From Magnetococcales bacterium (lineage in GTDB: Bacteria > Pseudomonadota > Magnetococcia > Magnetococcales > Magnetaquicoccaceae): a DNA stretch of 64,000 bases. A program made the position numbers and the translations under genes. Below, in pieces: positions 8,230-17,528 of this stretch. The notes below the pieces were generated by a model. That model saw nothing but the letters and a program-made list of their open reading frames with translations, did no database searches and had not been told where the DNA came from. The stretch's first letter is position 1. Each line of letters begins with the position of its first letter. Location of the stretch: the NCBI GenBank assembly GCA_015231375.1, contig JADGBT010000017.1, positions 1-64,000 of the forward strand, in the 5' to 3' direction.

Positions 8230-8544
8230 CGGGCTTGCCTTTGGCCGGAGTGTGCGGGGTCAACCCATTCTTGCAAGAAAAAGCGTACCAGAAACCCTTG
8301 CATGATAACACGTTTTTTTCTGTTGTTTCCAGGTGGGATGGCGGGATGCGCAACTCCTGTTGGGATCGTGGGCGCGCGTGCGTGGACTTGCGGTGCTGGG
8401 TGGATGCGGCCAGAATGAAAACGGTGCTGGTCGCGAGTCAGGCGGTTGGGCGATCCTGGCTTGAATTCTGGCCGACCGCTTTTGCATGGATGGCGTCAGA
8501 TAGATGGCGTCGGCGTTTTCTTCTAATAACGGGTGGGTGCGCGT
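8230..8544. other. Divergent intergenic region cheC / gmhB
   Basis: These 315 bases separate the minus-strand cheC gene from the plus-strand gmhB gene and must hold promoters for both. I find no strong sigma-70 boxes, terminator or RNA gene here. Confidence 0.4.
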
Positions 8545-9102
8545 ATGACGCGACGGGCGCTGTTTCTGGATCGGGACGGGGTGATCAACGAGGATCGTGG
8601 TTATGTCCACCGGATCGAGGAGGTGGCGTTTGTGGCGGGCATCTTCGAGCTGACCCGTCGGGCTTGCGAGTCGGGATACCGGGTGGTGGTGGTGACCAAC
8701 CAGTCCGGCATCGGTCGCGGATTGTACAGCGAGGCGCAGTTTCACCAGTTGACCGCCTGGATGCAAGGGGAGTTTGCCCGCCAGGGCGCGGCCATCGATC
8801 GGGTCTATTTTTCGCCGTATCACCCCACCGCAGGGGTGGGGGCGTATCGGCGGGAGGATCCTTCCCGCAAGCCGGGTCCGGGCATGATCCTGGCGGCCCG
8901 GGATGACCTGCAACTGGATCTGGCCGGATCCCTCCTGATCGGGGACCGGTGGAGCGACATTCAGGCCGGAATCGCCGCCGGTGTGGGGCGCAATCTGCTG
9001 TTGGCGCGGCAACCCTTGTCCGCTCCGCCGGAATGGCCGTGCGCGGTGATCAACACATTGGCCGAGGCCATGCCCTTCCTGCGTGGGGAGCGGGTGGATT
9101 GA
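8545..9102 (+). CDS. gmhB: D-glycero-D-manno-heptose-1,7-bisphosphate 7-phosphatase
   Basis: A 185-residue HAD phosphatase of the histidinol-phosphatase/GmhB type, which acts in making ADP-heptose for the LPS inner core. FLDRDGVINEDRGYV is the nucleophile motif, VVTNQSGIGRG carries motif II, and RKPGPGM and LLIGDRWSDIQAG complete the active site. The loop that normally binds zinc through three Cys and a His reads SPYHPTAGVGAYRREDPSRK and has no Cys, so this member is probably zinc-free. The ATG at 8545 is chosen. A GTG four codons upstream is also in frame. Its last bases are duplicated downstream (9137-9162). Confidence 0.85.
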   Translation: MTRRALFLDRDGVINEDRGYVHRIEEVAFVAGIFELTRRACESGYRVVVVTNQSGIGRGLYSEAQFHQLTAWMQGEFARQGAAIDRVYFSPYHPTAGVGAYRREDPSRKPGPGMILAARDDLQLDLAGSLLIGDRWSDIQAGIAAGVGRNLLLARQPLSAPPEWPCAVINTLAEAMPFLRGERVD

Positions 9103-9188
9103 GGTGATTATCCCCGGCGCCGGGGCATTCCGAACCTGCCCTTCCTGCGCGGGGAGCGGGTGACGGAGAATCCGGGGAGCGGGTGACG
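9071..9188. repeat. Duplicated 3' end of gmhB
   Basis: The 26 bases at 9071-9096 inside the end of gmhB recur at 9137-9162 with one mismatch. A shorter 16-base piece (CGGGGAGCGGGTGACG) follows at 9173-9188. The copies lie in the gap before the sixA-like gene and code for nothing. Slippage or a small tandem duplication is the likely origin. Confidence 0.75.
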
Positions 9189-9340
9189 AAAAGAGGAGGG
9201 CCGGTGGCGGGATGGACAGGGAGGGATCGAGGAGCGCGCTCCCGGGAATCGCCTCCCTCGCCTTGACACCCGCTGGCCGGGAATTTATGCTGATCGCCGA
9301 CGATTTTCCATTTCAATCCCGAGGATAAGGCGACTTCACC

Positions 9341-9868
9341 ATGACTCGTCAACTGATCATTATGCGTCACGCCAAATCGGCTTGGGACACGGATGCGGCC
9401 TCTGATTTCGATCGTCCCTTGGCCAAGCGCGGCCTTCAGGACGCCCCCCGCATGGGACAATGGCTGCTGGATCAGGATCTGATTCCCGATTTCATCGTCA
9501 GTTCGCCAGCCCTGCGCGCCAAACAGACCATTCTGGAGGTGTGCAAGGTGCTCGACATCAAGAAAAAGGCCGTGCAGTGGGATGCCCGCATCTATGGGGC
9601 CGGCACCGAAGAGTTGATCGAGGTGTTGACCGAGCTGCCCAAACAGACCCGTATCGCCATGATCGTGGGACACAATCCGGGATTGGAAATGCTGGTTTCG
9701 TATCTCTCCCGTCATGTCATGGATCTGCCCGGCGACCTGGATGGGGAGGCGGGGCTGGTCAAGACCGCCACCGTGGCCCATCTGCACATGCCCAACGACT
9801 GGACCCACATCTCCCCCGGTTGCGCCACCCTGGCCACCCTGATTTCGCCTCGGGATCTGTTGGTCTGA
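9341..9868 (+). CDS. SixA-like phosphohistidine phosphatase
   Basis: A 175-residue member of the histidine phosphatase superfamily. The catalytic MRHAKSAWD motif is at residues 8-16, with RHA holding the nucleophilic His. DFDRPLAKRG, VSSPALRAKQT and IVGHNPGLE supply the remaining active-site Arg and His. E. coli SixA removes phosphate from His-phosphotransfer domains and from the nitrogen phosphotransferase system. In this window candidate targets include the Hpt domain of the kinase at 45574-47610, but the real substrate cannot be read from sequence. The length fits the family. It stands alone between gmhB and an M20 peptidase gene. Confidence 0.8.
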   Translation: MTRQLIIMRHAKSAWDTDAASDFDRPLAKRGLQDAPRMGQWLLDQDLIPDFIVSSPALRAKQTILEVCKVLDIKKKAVQWDARIYGAGTEELIEVLTELPKQTRIAMIVGHNPGLEMLVSYLSRHVMDLPGDLDGEAGLVKTATVAHLHMPNDWTHISPGCATLATLISPRDLLV

Positions 9869-9905
9869 TCTTCATGTTGTGTTCTTGAGGTCCAAGAGGC
9901 CGGTC

Positions 9906-11273
9906 ATGCACGCCATCCTGGAAGCCCTGCGCGCCACGCGCGAGACGCGGCTTGAGGAGTTGAGCGCCTGGTTGCGTTTTCCCTCCATCTCCAGTCATCC
10001 CGAACACGCCTCGGACATGGTGCGCTGCGCCGAGTGGGCGGCGGCCTTTCTGGAGCGCGCCGGCCTGACTTCTGTCCAGCTCCATGCCACCGACGGCCAC
10101 CCCATCGTCACCGGCAGTTGGCAACAGGCGCCGGGTCGTCCCACGCTGTTGATCTATGGTCATTACGATGTGCAACCGGTGGATCCGCTGGAGCTGTGGA
10201 CCACGCCTCCCTTCGAGCCCAGCGTGCGCGACGCGCGGATCTTCGCCCGTGGCGCGGCGGACGACAAGGGGCAGATCCTCATGCACATGCAGGCCGTGGC
10301 GGCCATTTTGCGGGTCACTGGCCGTCTGCCCGTGAATGTGATCTTTTTGATCGAAGGAGAAGAGGAGATCGGCAGTCCCGCGCTTCCCCCCTTCTTGATC
10401 CGCAGCCAAGAGGCGTTGCGCGCCGATCTGGCCCTGGTTTCGGATACCGGCATGTGGGCCGAGGGGATTCCGTCCATCACCGCCGGACTGCGGGGACTGG
10501 TCGCCTTGGAAGTGGAGGTGACTGGACCGGATCGGGATCTGCACTCCGGCAGTTACGGCGGCGCGGTGGCCAACCCTGTGGAGATCCTGGCGCGTCTGCT
10601 CGCCACCTTGAAGGATGATCAAGGCACCATCCGCGTCCCCGGTTTTTTCGAGGATGTGCGCGTTCCCACCCCGCAAGAGCGCGACCAGGTGGCGCGACTG
10701 CCTTTCGACGAGGCGACCTTTCTGGGGGATATCGGTCTGGAACATGGCTGGGGCGAGGCGGGATACGCCCTGCTGGAACGGCTGTGGTATCGTCCCACCA
10801 TCGAAGTCAATGGCCTGTGGGGCGGATACACCGGTCCGGGGGCCAAGACCGTGCTGCCCTCCAAGGCCCAGGCCAAGCTCTCCATGCGGCTGGTGCCGGA
10901 TCAGACTCCGGAACGGGTGGTGGCCCGGGTGGCCGATCATCTGCGCGCCGTGGCCCCGGCTGGCGTGCGGGTGGAGGTCAGGCCGGTTCCGGGTGGCGGA
11001 CTGCCCTGGCGGCTCTCCCCGGATCTGCCCGCCGTCACCGCCGCGCGTCGCGCCCTGCGCGAAGCCTTTGGCCGGGAACCGGTGATCATCGGCGAGGGGG
11101 CTTCCATTCCCGTGGTCGCCGACTTTGACCGGATTTTGGATATCAAGACCTTGCTGGTCGGTTTTTCCCTGCCGGACGCCCGTCCCCACTCCCCGGACGA
11201 AAATCTCCATCTCCCTTCGTTCGAGACCGGGACCGAAAGCCTGGTGCGTCTGTTGCACTATCTGGCGGCATGA
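9906..11273 (+). CDS. M20 family metallopeptidase (dipeptidase type)
   Basis: A 455-residue zinc peptidase of the M20/M25/M40 group, likely a cytoplasmic dipeptidase. Metal-ligand and catalytic motifs are in order: LIYGHYDVQPVDP, ARGAADDKGQ, IEGEEEIGS and VSDTGMW, with a carboxy-terminal His in DARPHSPDENLHLPS. A dimerisation lid containing DLHSGSYGG interrupts the catalytic domain, as in carnosinase-like members. The ATG at 9906 follows AAGAGG at good spacing, better than an upstream GTG. The last 131 bases overlap the 3' end of the convergent rluC gene, with both frames open. Confidence 0.85.
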   Translation: MHAILEALRATRETRLEELSAWLRFPSISSHPEHASDMVRCAEWAAAFLERAGLTSVQLHATDGHPIVTGSWQQAPGRPTLLIYGHYDVQPVDPLELWTTPPFEPSVRDARIFARGAADDKGQILMHMQAVAAILRVTGRLPVNVIFLIEGEEEIGSPALPPFLIRSQEALRADLALVSDTGMWAEGIPSITAGLRGLVALEVEVTGPDRDLHSGSYGGAVANPVEILARLLATLKDDQGTIRVPGFFEDVRVPTPQERDQVARLPFDEATFLGDIGLEHGWGEAGYALLERLWYRPTIEVNGLWGGYTGPGAKTVLPSKAQAKLSMRLVPDQTPERVVARVADHLRAVAPAGVRVEVRPVPGGGLPWRLSPDLPAVTAARRALREAFGREPVIIGEGASIPVVADFDRILDIKTLLVGFSLPDARPHSPDENLHLPSFETGTESLVRLLHYLAA

Positions 11274-12267
11274 GAATCGGACCACGGGCGGCGAGCCGCT
11301 CCAACTTCTGAAATCCTTCGTCCAGCGGGGCTTCGATCTCCACCCGTTCCCCGGTGGACGGATGGGTCAGACGGATCTTCCTGGCGTGCAGGGCCATCCG
11401 GGTCACCCCCTGACGGCGCAACCACTGGTTCATCGGCGCGTCTCCGTATTTGCCGTCTCCGGCCACCGGGTGTCCCAGCCATTGCAAATGCACCCGGATC
11501 TGATGGGTGCGTCCCGTGTCCGGATAGGCCGCTACCAGACTGAGACCGCCTTGTTGGCGTTTCAACACCCGGTAACGGGTGCGGGCATGCAGACCCTCGT
11601 TTTTCCCGGTGACGACCATGCGCTCTCCTCCACGGGTGGTCCCCTTGATCAAAGGCTGTTCGATCACGCCGGTTTCGTCCCGGGGGGCGCCGGAAACCCA
11701 GGCCCAGTACTCCTTGTCCACCTCCTTGGACTGAAAAGCCGCGCTCATGCGGCGCGCGCTGGTCTTGTCCAGGGCGAACAACAGGCAACCGGAGGTCTCC
11801 TTGTCCAGTCGGTGACACAGCTCCGGAATTTCCCCCTTTCCCTCCCGCTGCAAGAGGGTGCGCATGGCGTCCACCACTCCCCACTCCTGACCGCTGCCTC
11901 CGTGGACCGGCATGCCCTGGGGCTTGTCCAGCACCAGCAGCCACGGGTCGCGCCACACGATCCGGGACGCCAACGCCTGAATGGCCCATTCCGGGGCCTC
12001 GTCCGCGCGTCGGGTCGGTTCCCTGGACTCGAACGGAGGCACCCGCACCTCTTCTCCCACGCTCAGACGATGACCGCCTTGCGCCCGTCCGCCATTGACC
12101 CGCGTCTGTCCGGTACGCAGCCAGCGTTGCACCAGGGAGGGGGGCGCCCCCGGATTGTGCGCCATCAAGAACCGGTCCAGACGCATGTCCGCCTCCGGCG
12201 CGCTCACCAGGATGCGACGCACCGGAGCGCGTGGTGCGGGATATTCTTCAAGCGGCTTTGCTTCCAT
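11143..12267 (-). CDS. rluC: 23S rRNA pseudouridine synthase, RluC/RluD family
   Basis: A 374-residue enzyme that isomerises uridines in 23S rRNA. An S4 RNA-binding domain lies at about residues 28-75 (MRLDRFLMAHNPGAPPSLVQ). The catalytic domain follows, with HRLDKETSGCLL holding the nucleophilic Asp and TGRTHQIRVHLQWLGHPVAGD near the end. Divergent placement next to rne is the same as for E. coli rluC and supports the symbol. The conserved fold ends near residue 325 and the remaining basic, disordered tail reads through the antiparallel peptidase gene. The rne promoter overlaps the start of this gene, so the pair may influence each other. Confidence 0.85.
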   Translation of the reverse strand: MEAKPLEEYPAPRAPVRRILVSAPEADMRLDRFLMAHNPGAPPSLVQRWLRTGQTRVNGGRAQGGHRLSVGEEVRVPPFESREPTRRADEAPEWAIQALASRIVWRDPWLLVLDKPQGMPVHGGSGQEWGVVDAMRTLLQREGKGEIPELCHRLDKETSGCLLFALDKTSARRMSAAFQSKEVDKEYWAWVSGAPRDETGVIEQPLIKGTTRGGERMVVTGKNEGLHARTRYRVLKRQQGGLSLVAAYPDTGRTHQIRVHLQWLGHPVAGDGKYGDAPMNQWLRRQGVTRMALHARKIRLTHPSTGERVEIEAPLDEGFQKLERLAARGPILMPPDSATDAPGFRSRSRTKGDGDFRPGSGDGRPAGKNRPARS

Positions 12268-12286
12268 GGATAAAAGATCCTATAAT
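12258..12286 (+). promoter_or_regulatory. Likely sigma-70 promoter of rne
   Basis: TTGCTT at 12258-12263 and TATAAT at 12281-12286 are spaced by 17 bases. The -10 box is a perfect consensus. Transcription from here would leave an untranslated leader of roughly 240 bases before rne. Long leaders are known for rne in enterobacteria, where RNase E controls its own message. Confidence 0.65.
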
Positions 12287-12532
12287 GAGATTATTTGATT
12301 TGAGGAAGGATTGTGACCCCTGGCGAACGGTTGTCGCGTTCGGGAAACTCTCCCTTCTTTTCGCGCCATTTTTTCTGGATTCACGATTGACGATTTGATC
12401 CCGGCGGCTTCGGCCCCGGACGACCCGAACCTGCCTGCTTTCCCGTTGAATTCCGAGGAGTTCGCCATCGATGCGAGCCACGGATGTTCCACGGGGCGCA
12501 AGGCCAATCCATACAGGAGAACAAGCCCAACC

Positions 12533-12550
12533 ATGACCATGACCATGACC
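12533..12550 (+). repeat. ATGACC x3 at the rne start
   Basis: Three tandem ATGACC hexamers supply three in-frame start codons (12533, 12539, 12545) at growing distance from the AGGAGA site. Gain or loss of one unit would keep the frame but change the spacing to the ribosome-binding site. Confidence 0.7.
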
Positions 12551-15500
12551 AAGCGTATGCTGGTGGATGCCACCCATCCGGAAGAGATCCGCGTCGCCAT
12601 TGTCCAGGACAATAAACTGATCGACCTCGACATTGAAACATCAAGCCGGGAGCAAATCAAAGGCAACATCTATCTGGCGCGCGTTTCCCGCGTCGAGCCT
12701 TCCTTGCAGGCCGCTTTCGTCGATTTCGGCGGCGGTCGCCAGGGATTTCTCTCCGTCAACGACATCCACCCCAAATACTACCCCACCAACGACAAGGGAG
12801 AACGGGGGGAATATCTGCCCTTGCCGCTTCCCGAACCCGAAGACGACGAGGAGGGGGAGTACGATGAGGATTACGACGACGACGAGGATGATGATGCGGA
12901 AGAGGGAAAACAGCCGTCCAAACCGGTGACGGTTCAGCCGGTCCCGGTGGCCGTGGCCCGGCCCGAACCGGTCGAGACGCCGCTTGCGCGCACGGAACCG
13001 GCCATGGCCGCACCCCTGACGCCGGTGTTCTCGGAGCTTGTGCTGCCGGTGGCCGCAATCCGGTCCGGGTTGGAGGCGGCGGATGGCGCGTCGGAGTCGA
13101 GGGAAGAGACCGAAACCGCAGCGGCCTGCGCGGCGGAGGCCGACTTCCCGGACGTTTCGGACGACGAGAACGCAGACGACGACGAGAACGCAGACGACGA
13201 CGCGGGCAGCGGCGCGGGAATGGGAGCGGAAGATTCCGACGCGGAGTCCCTGGTTGAAGAAGAAGAGTCCCAGGATGGCGAGACGTTCGGGCGTTTGGCG
13301 GGAGGGGGATCCGGATCCCACGCCGATGATCTGGACAACGAGGTGGAGATCGATGACGACGGCTCGCCGCTGCTCGACACCTTCAAGCGTTTTCCTCGTC
13401 GGCAACGGCTGCCCATTCAGAAGATTTTGACCCGTGGACAGAAACTGCTGGTGCAGGTGGTCAAGGAGCCACGGGGCAACAAGGGCGCCTCGCTGACCAC
13501 CAATCTCTCCCTGGCCGGACGGTATGCCGTGCTGCTGCCGGAAAACGAAGGGGGGGGAGGCATCTCCCGCAAGATCACCGACAGCCTGGAACGCAAGAAA
13601 CTCAAGGAAATCATCGAGACCATCGCCATTCCGGGTCAGGTGAGTCTCATCATCCGCACCGCCGGATTGGGTCGCACCAAGCGGGAGATCATCCGCGATC
13701 TGAACTATCTGCTGCGCTTGTGGAAGAAGATCCTCGACAATGCCGCCCAGGCCGAAGGGCCCATGGTGATCCACGAGGAGGGGGATCTCATCATGCGCAC
13801 CATCCGGGATCTCTACAGTACCGACATGACCGAGATTCTCATCGAGGGCCACGAGGGCTATCGGCGCGGCAAGGATTTCATGCGTCTGCTCATGCCTCGT
13901 TACATGAAGGTGGTGCAGCCCTACAAGGAACCGCAGCCGATTTTTTCTCGTTTTCAGATCGAAAACCAGATCGAGTCCATGCACGAACGGGTGATCCAAC
14001 TGAAGTCCGGGGGGTATATCGTCATCGAGCCGACCGAGGCCATGGTGACCATCGACATCAACTCCGGTCGTTCCACCCGCGAAAAGGATGTGGAGACCAC
14101 CGCTTTCAAGACCAATCTCCAGGCCACCGAGGAGATTGCCCGCCAGTTGCGTTTGCGGGATCTGGGCGGATTGATCGTGATCGATTTCATCGACATGGAG
14201 GACAAGAAACACAATCTGGAGGTGGAACGCCAGATGCGCGAATCCTTGAAACTGGATCGCGCCAAGATTCAATTGGGCAAGATTTCCCAGTTCGGTCTGC
14301 TGGAATTGTCGCGTCAACGCATGAAACCCACCTTCAGCGAGACCAATCGCATGGAGTGTCCCCGCTGCAAGGGGTTGGGCACGATTCGTTCCGTGGAGTC
14401 CACGGCCATTCATCTGTTCCGCATGCTGGAAGAGGATGTCTCCAAGAACCGCTATACGCGCATCGTGTATCGCACCTCCCTGGATGTGGCCAACTATCTG
14501 CTCAACCACAAGCGCGCCCCGTTGGCCGCTTTGGAGGGGGAGAGCCAGGTGCCGTTGTTGATCCAGGGGGATGAGACCCTGCAAACCCCGGAATACCGGG
14601 TGGAGCGCGTCGAGCGTCCCAAGGTTTCCCCCACGCCGGAAGAGTTGGCCGAGCAGAAAAGCAACAAAGTGTCGGGAGGTTCTGCGCGTTCGGGCAGAAA
14701 CGGACCGGCGCCGGGTGGCGCTGCGGAACCGGTGCGTGTCAAGAGCGAGCCCAAGCCGCAGTCAACGCCCAAGCCGACCGCTCAACCCGCCATGACCACA
14801 GCTCCCGGTGAAGAGGGTGAGCTTGAAACCGCCGCTCCCACGGAGACGGTGGAAAAGAAGAAGCGTCGTCGTCGCCGTCGCCGCAAGTCGGCCCAATCTG
14901 CGGCCCTGTTGCCGACCGGAGAGCTGCAAGCCGATGGCGATGCCGGTGACGAGGGGGACGATGACGAGGAGGAGTCCTCCACTTCCGTGATTCAGGGGGT
15001 GCAGGCCATGGCGGCGCCGGGACTGTTCATCCTGGCCTCACCCGAGGTCACCAAGGCGGCCCGATCGGCGAAAAAGGTCACGCCTCCCCGCCCGGTCGTC
15101 TCCGAGGAGCCGGACAGCACCGAGTCTCCGGAGGAGGAGGGGGGAGAGGAGGAGTCCGGCATCACCTCGGAGGGCAAGACCCGCGCCCCGCGCCGGAGAC
15201 GCCGCCGTCGTTCCACCGCCGCCTCCCGTCGGGCGGCTGGTGCGGCCGAAGGGGAAGAGTCCACCGTCGCGCCGGGTGGCGAAGCCGGACCCGCTGACGC
15301 GGATTTGCCAGCCGCATCGGAGCCGCGTCCTCTTTCCCAATCCGAATCCAGGTCCAGGCCGGAACCCCAATCCGACGCCATGCCTGAGTCCGAATCCAGG
15401 CCGGAACCCAAGTCGGAACCCAGGCCGGAACCCAAGTCGGAACCCAAGTCGGAACCCAAGTCGGAACCTCAGTCCGAACCCAGGTCCGAACCCGAACCCA

Positions 15501-15661
15501 AGCCGGAACCCAGGCCCGAACCCAAGCCGGAACCCAAGTCGGAACCTCAGTCCGAACCCAGGTCCGAACCCGAACCCAAGCCGGAACCCAAGTCCGCACC
15601 CAAACCCAAAGCGGAACCGGCCACCCGATCCGACGATCTTTCTCCTCCGTGGGAGGAGTGA
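12533..15661 (+). CDS. rne: Ribonuclease E
   Basis: A 1,042-residue endoribonuclease that starts decay of most mRNAs and matures rRNA and tRNA. The S1 domain begins near residue 35 and is split by an acidic insertion of about 185 residues (roughly 100-285), rich in Asp and Glu. Then come the RNase H-like, 5'-sensor and DNase I-like parts. Catalytic Asp residues sit in [16 protein letters not shown] and [15 protein letters not shown], and [10 protein letters not shown] is the zinc link. The carboxy half is disordered, with basic runs such as [12 protein letters not shown] (RNA binding) and a proline-glutamate repeat tail, and is where a degradosome would assemble. AGGAGA precedes the ATG at 12533, where an ATGACC hexamer occurs three times and offers alternative in-frame starts. 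Confidence 0.92.
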   Translation: MTMTMTKRMLVDATHPEEIRVAIVQDNKLIDLDIETSSREQIKGNIYLARVSRVEPSLQAAFVDFGGGRQGFLSVNDIHPKYYPTNDKGERGEYLPLPLPEPEDDEEGEYDEDYDDDEDDDAEEGKQPSKPVTVQPVPVAVARPEPVETPLARTEPAMAAPLTPVFSELVLPVAAIRSGLEAADGASESREETETAAACAAEADFPDVSDDENADDDENADDDAGSGAGMGAEDSDAESLVEEEESQDGETFGRLAGGGSGSHADDLDNEVEIDDDGSPLLDTFKRFPRRQRLPIQKILTRGQKLLVQVVKEPRGNKGASLTTNLSLAGRYAVLLPENEGGGGISRKITDSLERKKLKEIIETIAIPGQVSLIIRTAGLGRTKREIIRDLNYLLRLWKKILDNAAQAEGPMVIHEEGDLIMRTIRDLYSTDMTEILIEGHEGYRRGKDFMRLLMPRYMKVVQPYKEPQPIFSRFQIENQIESMHERVIQLKSGGYIVIEPTEAMVTIDINSGRSTREKDVETTAFKTNLQATEEIARQLRLRDLGGLIVIDFIDMEDKKHNLEVERQMRESLKLDRAKIQLGKISQFGLLELSRQRMKPTFSETNRMECPRCKGLGTIRSVESTAIHLFRMLEEDVSKNRYTRIVYRTSLDVANYLLNHKRAPLAALEGESQVPLLIQGDETLQTPEYRVERVERPKVSPTPEELAEQKSNKVSGGSARSGRNGPAPGGAAEPVRVKSEPKPQSTPKPTAQPAMTTAPGEEGELETAAPTETVEKKKRRRRRRRKSAQSAALLPTGELQADGDAGDEGDDDEEESSTSVIQGVQAMAAPGLFILASPEVTKAARSAKKVTPPRPVVSEEPDSTESPEEEGGEEESGITSEGKTRAPRRRRRRRSTAASRRAAGAAEGEESTVAPGGEAGPADADLPAASEPRPLSQSESRSRPEPQSDAMPESESRPEPKSEPRPEPKSEPKSEPKSEPQSEPRSEPEPKPEPRPEPKPEPKSEPQSEPRSEPEPKPEPKSAPKPKAEPATRSDDLSPPWEE
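15390..15620 (+). repeat. Tandem repeats coding the Pro-Glu tail of RNase E
   Basis: The segment is built of 12-base units (GGAACCCAAGTC and variants) encoding [12 protein letters not shown] and EPKP. A larger block starting at GGAACCTCAG recurs 78 bases apart (15463 and 15541). Length changes would stay in frame. Confidence 0.8.
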
Positions 15662-15678
15662 TCGGGTTGAATGAAGGG

Positions 15679-15720
15679 GGATGGTTTATGTGAAAGAGAG
15701 CATAAACCATCCTTCGTGTT
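15679..15720 (+). terminator. Intrinsic terminator of rne
   Basis: A 12-bp perfect stem (GGATGGTTTATG and CATAAACCATCC) with a ten-base loop is followed by TTCGTGTTTT. It begins 17 bases after the rne stop codon. Confidence 0.8.
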
Positions 15721-15909
15721 TTCTGGGAGCCGCGCTGTTCCACAGGGGGGGCATCACCACGGACCATTCATCCGGGGTCAGTCAGCTTCCAGCACCCGTG
15801 TGAAACAGCGGGGAGCGGCCTGTTGTCCTGAAATTTCAGTGGCAGTTGGGATGTCAAGGAGGTAGACTGGTTGGGAAACGACTCATCCAGTCCACTGTTT
15901 TGGCGGACC
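15721..15909. other. Non-coding stretch between rne and the DUF4351 remnant
   Basis: I see no gene, RNA or strong signal in this stretch. Short open frames on both strands have no motif and overlap each other. Confidence 0.4.
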
Positions 15910-16046
15910 AAGGCCATGAAATGTCGTTTCGGCTCCCCTCCCGATTGGGTCCACGCCCAGATCACCCAGGCAGCACCGTCCGACCTGGAGGCGTGGAGCC
16001 TCAGATTCGTGGATGCAACTCTCTGGAGGAGATGTTCACGAAGTGA
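15910..16046 (+). pseudogene. C-terminal remnant of a DUF4351/Rpn-type protein
   Basis: The reading KCRFGSPPDWVHAQ then PSDLEAWSLRFVDAT resembles the carboxy-terminal DUF4351 segment of Rpn-like PD-(D/E)XK proteins, which are often tied to mobile elements. After FVDAT the frame is lost. An extra two bases (a repeated CT) separate it from LEEMFTK and a stop in another frame at 16046, which fits the expected family end. No amino-terminal nuclease part is present. It is a small decayed fragment, recognised from motif memory only. Confidence 0.45.
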
Positions 16047-16153
16047 TGTCCAGGGGAAAGTCTGATGTCTTTAGTGTTTGAAATACCGTCTGTGTTTTTT
16101 TGTGAGTGATTGCGCAAAGATGAGGTATTGGCAGGGAAGGGTTTCAGGAGGTG

Positions 16154-16187
16154 GCGCGGACTCCCGTACCAGGAGTCCGCGCTTTTT
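16154..16187. terminator. GC-rich hairpin beyond ahcY
   Basis: An 11-bp perfect stem (GCGCGGACTCC and GGAGTCCGCGC) has a seven-base loop. The T-run lies on the plus strand, so it is a standard terminator for plus-strand transcripts. On the minus strand it directly follows the ahcY stop codon without a T-run and would act more as a 3' stabiliser or weak stop. Confidence 0.7.
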
Positions 16188-16191
16188 GGTT

Positions 16192-17505
16192 TCAATAGCG
16201 ATACGGCTCGGGCTTGAAGGGGCCATTTACCGGCACGCCGATGTAGCTGGCCTGTTTGTCCGTCAGGGTGGTGAGTCGGACGCCCAGTTTGCTTAAGTGC
16301 AGACGGGCCACCTTCTCGTCGAGCTTTTTGGGCAGGACGTAGACCCCCACCGGATATTGACCGGGATTGTTCCACAACTCGATCTGGGCCATCACCTGGT
16401 TGGTGAACGAGTTGGACATCACGAAACTGGCGTGTCCCGTGGCGCAGCCCAGATTGACCAGACGACCTTCGGCCAACAGGATCAATCGTTTGCCGTTCGG
16501 GAAGATGATGTGGTCCACCTGGGGTTTGATGTTTTCCCAGGTCAAGGAACGCAACGAGGCCACATCGATCTCCGAGTCGAAGTGACCGATGTTGCACACG
16601 ATGGCCTGATCCGGCATGCGCTCCATGTGGGCGCGGGTGATGACATCCACATTGCCGGTGGCGGTGACGAAAATATTGCCCTGAGCAGAGGCGTCGTCCA
16701 TGGTGACCACACGATAGCCTTCCATGGCGGCCTGCAAGGCGCAGATGGGATCGATTTCGGTGATCCACACCGTGGCCCCCATGCCCCGGAACGCCTGGGC
16801 GCAGCCTTTGCCCACGTCGCCATAGCCGCACACCACCGCGATCTTGCCGGCGATCATCACGTCCGTGGCCCGCTTGATGCCGTCGATCAGGGATTCCCGG
16901 CAGCCGTAGAGGTTGTCGAACTTGGATTTGGTCACCGAGTCGTTGACATTGAAGGCCGGCACCTTGAGCGTGCCTGCGGCCATCATTTCGTGCAGACGAT
17001 GCACGCCCGTGGTGGTCTCTTCGGAGATGCCGCGAATCTGCTTCAACAGTTCGGCGTGTTCCGGACGATGCAGCACCAAGGTGAGGTCGCCGCCGTCGTC
17101 CAGGATCATGTTGGGAAGCCAGCCATCGGGGCCGAAGATGGTCTGGTCGATGCACCACCAGAACTCCTCTTCGGTTTCACCCTTCCAGGCGAAAACCGGA
17201 ATCCCCGCTGCGGCGATGGCGGAGGCGGCGTGATCCTGGGTGGAAAAGATGTTGCAAGACGACCAGCGCACTTCGGCGCCCAGATCCACCAGGGTTTCGA
17301 TGAGTACGGCGGTCTGGATGGTCATGTGCAGACATCCGGCAATGCGGGCGCCCGCCAAGGGTTTATTGCCCTGGTATTCCCGACGCAAGGCCATCAGGCC
17401 CGGCATTTCGGTTTCGGCGATGGCGATCTCCTTGCGTCCCCACTCGGCGAGAGTGATGTCGGCAACGCGGAAATCGTGGAAGTCGGTCTGGATGGAAGCG
17501 GTCAT
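16192..17505 (-). CDS. ahcY: S-adenosylhomocysteine hydrolase
   Basis: A 437-residue enzyme that splits S-adenosylhomocysteine into adenosine and homocysteine and so clears the product inhibitor of methyltransferases. Family blocks are easy to see: [51 protein letters not shown], the NAD-binding [11 protein letters not shown] and the closing KPEPYRY. The length is normal for bacterial enzymes. It lies 23 bases after metK on the same strand, so the two probably form one transcript that makes and recycles the methyl donor. GAGAG precedes the ATG at 17505. Confidence 0.95.
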   Translation of the reverse strand: MTASIQTDFHDFRVADITLAEWGRKEIAIAETEMPGLMALRREYQGNKPLAGARIAGCLHMTIQTAVLIETLVDLGAEVRWSSCNIFSTQDHAASAIAAAGIPVFAWKGETEEEFWWCIDQTIFGPDGWLPNMILDDGGDLTLVLHRPEHAELLKQIRGISEETTTGVHRLHEMMAAGTLKVPAFNVNDSVTKSKFDNLYGCRESLIDGIKRATDVMIAGKIAVVCGYGDVGKGCAQAFRGMGATVWITEIDPICALQAAMEGYRVVTMDDASAQGNIFVTATGNVDVITRAHMERMPDQAIVCNIGHFDSEIDVASLRSLTWENIKPQVDHIIFPNGKRLILLAEGRLVNLGCATGHASFVMSNSFTNQVMAQIELWNNPGQYPVGVYVLPKKLDEKVARLHLSKLGVRLTTLTDKQASYIGVPVNGPFKPEPYRY

Positions 17506-17528
17506 GAGACTCTCGTTGGTGTGTGCTT

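Noticed and set aside
12641-14584. 647-codon frame antisense to rne
   Set aside because: It lies wholly within the RNase E catalytic region, has no domain, and arises from GC-rich third positions.
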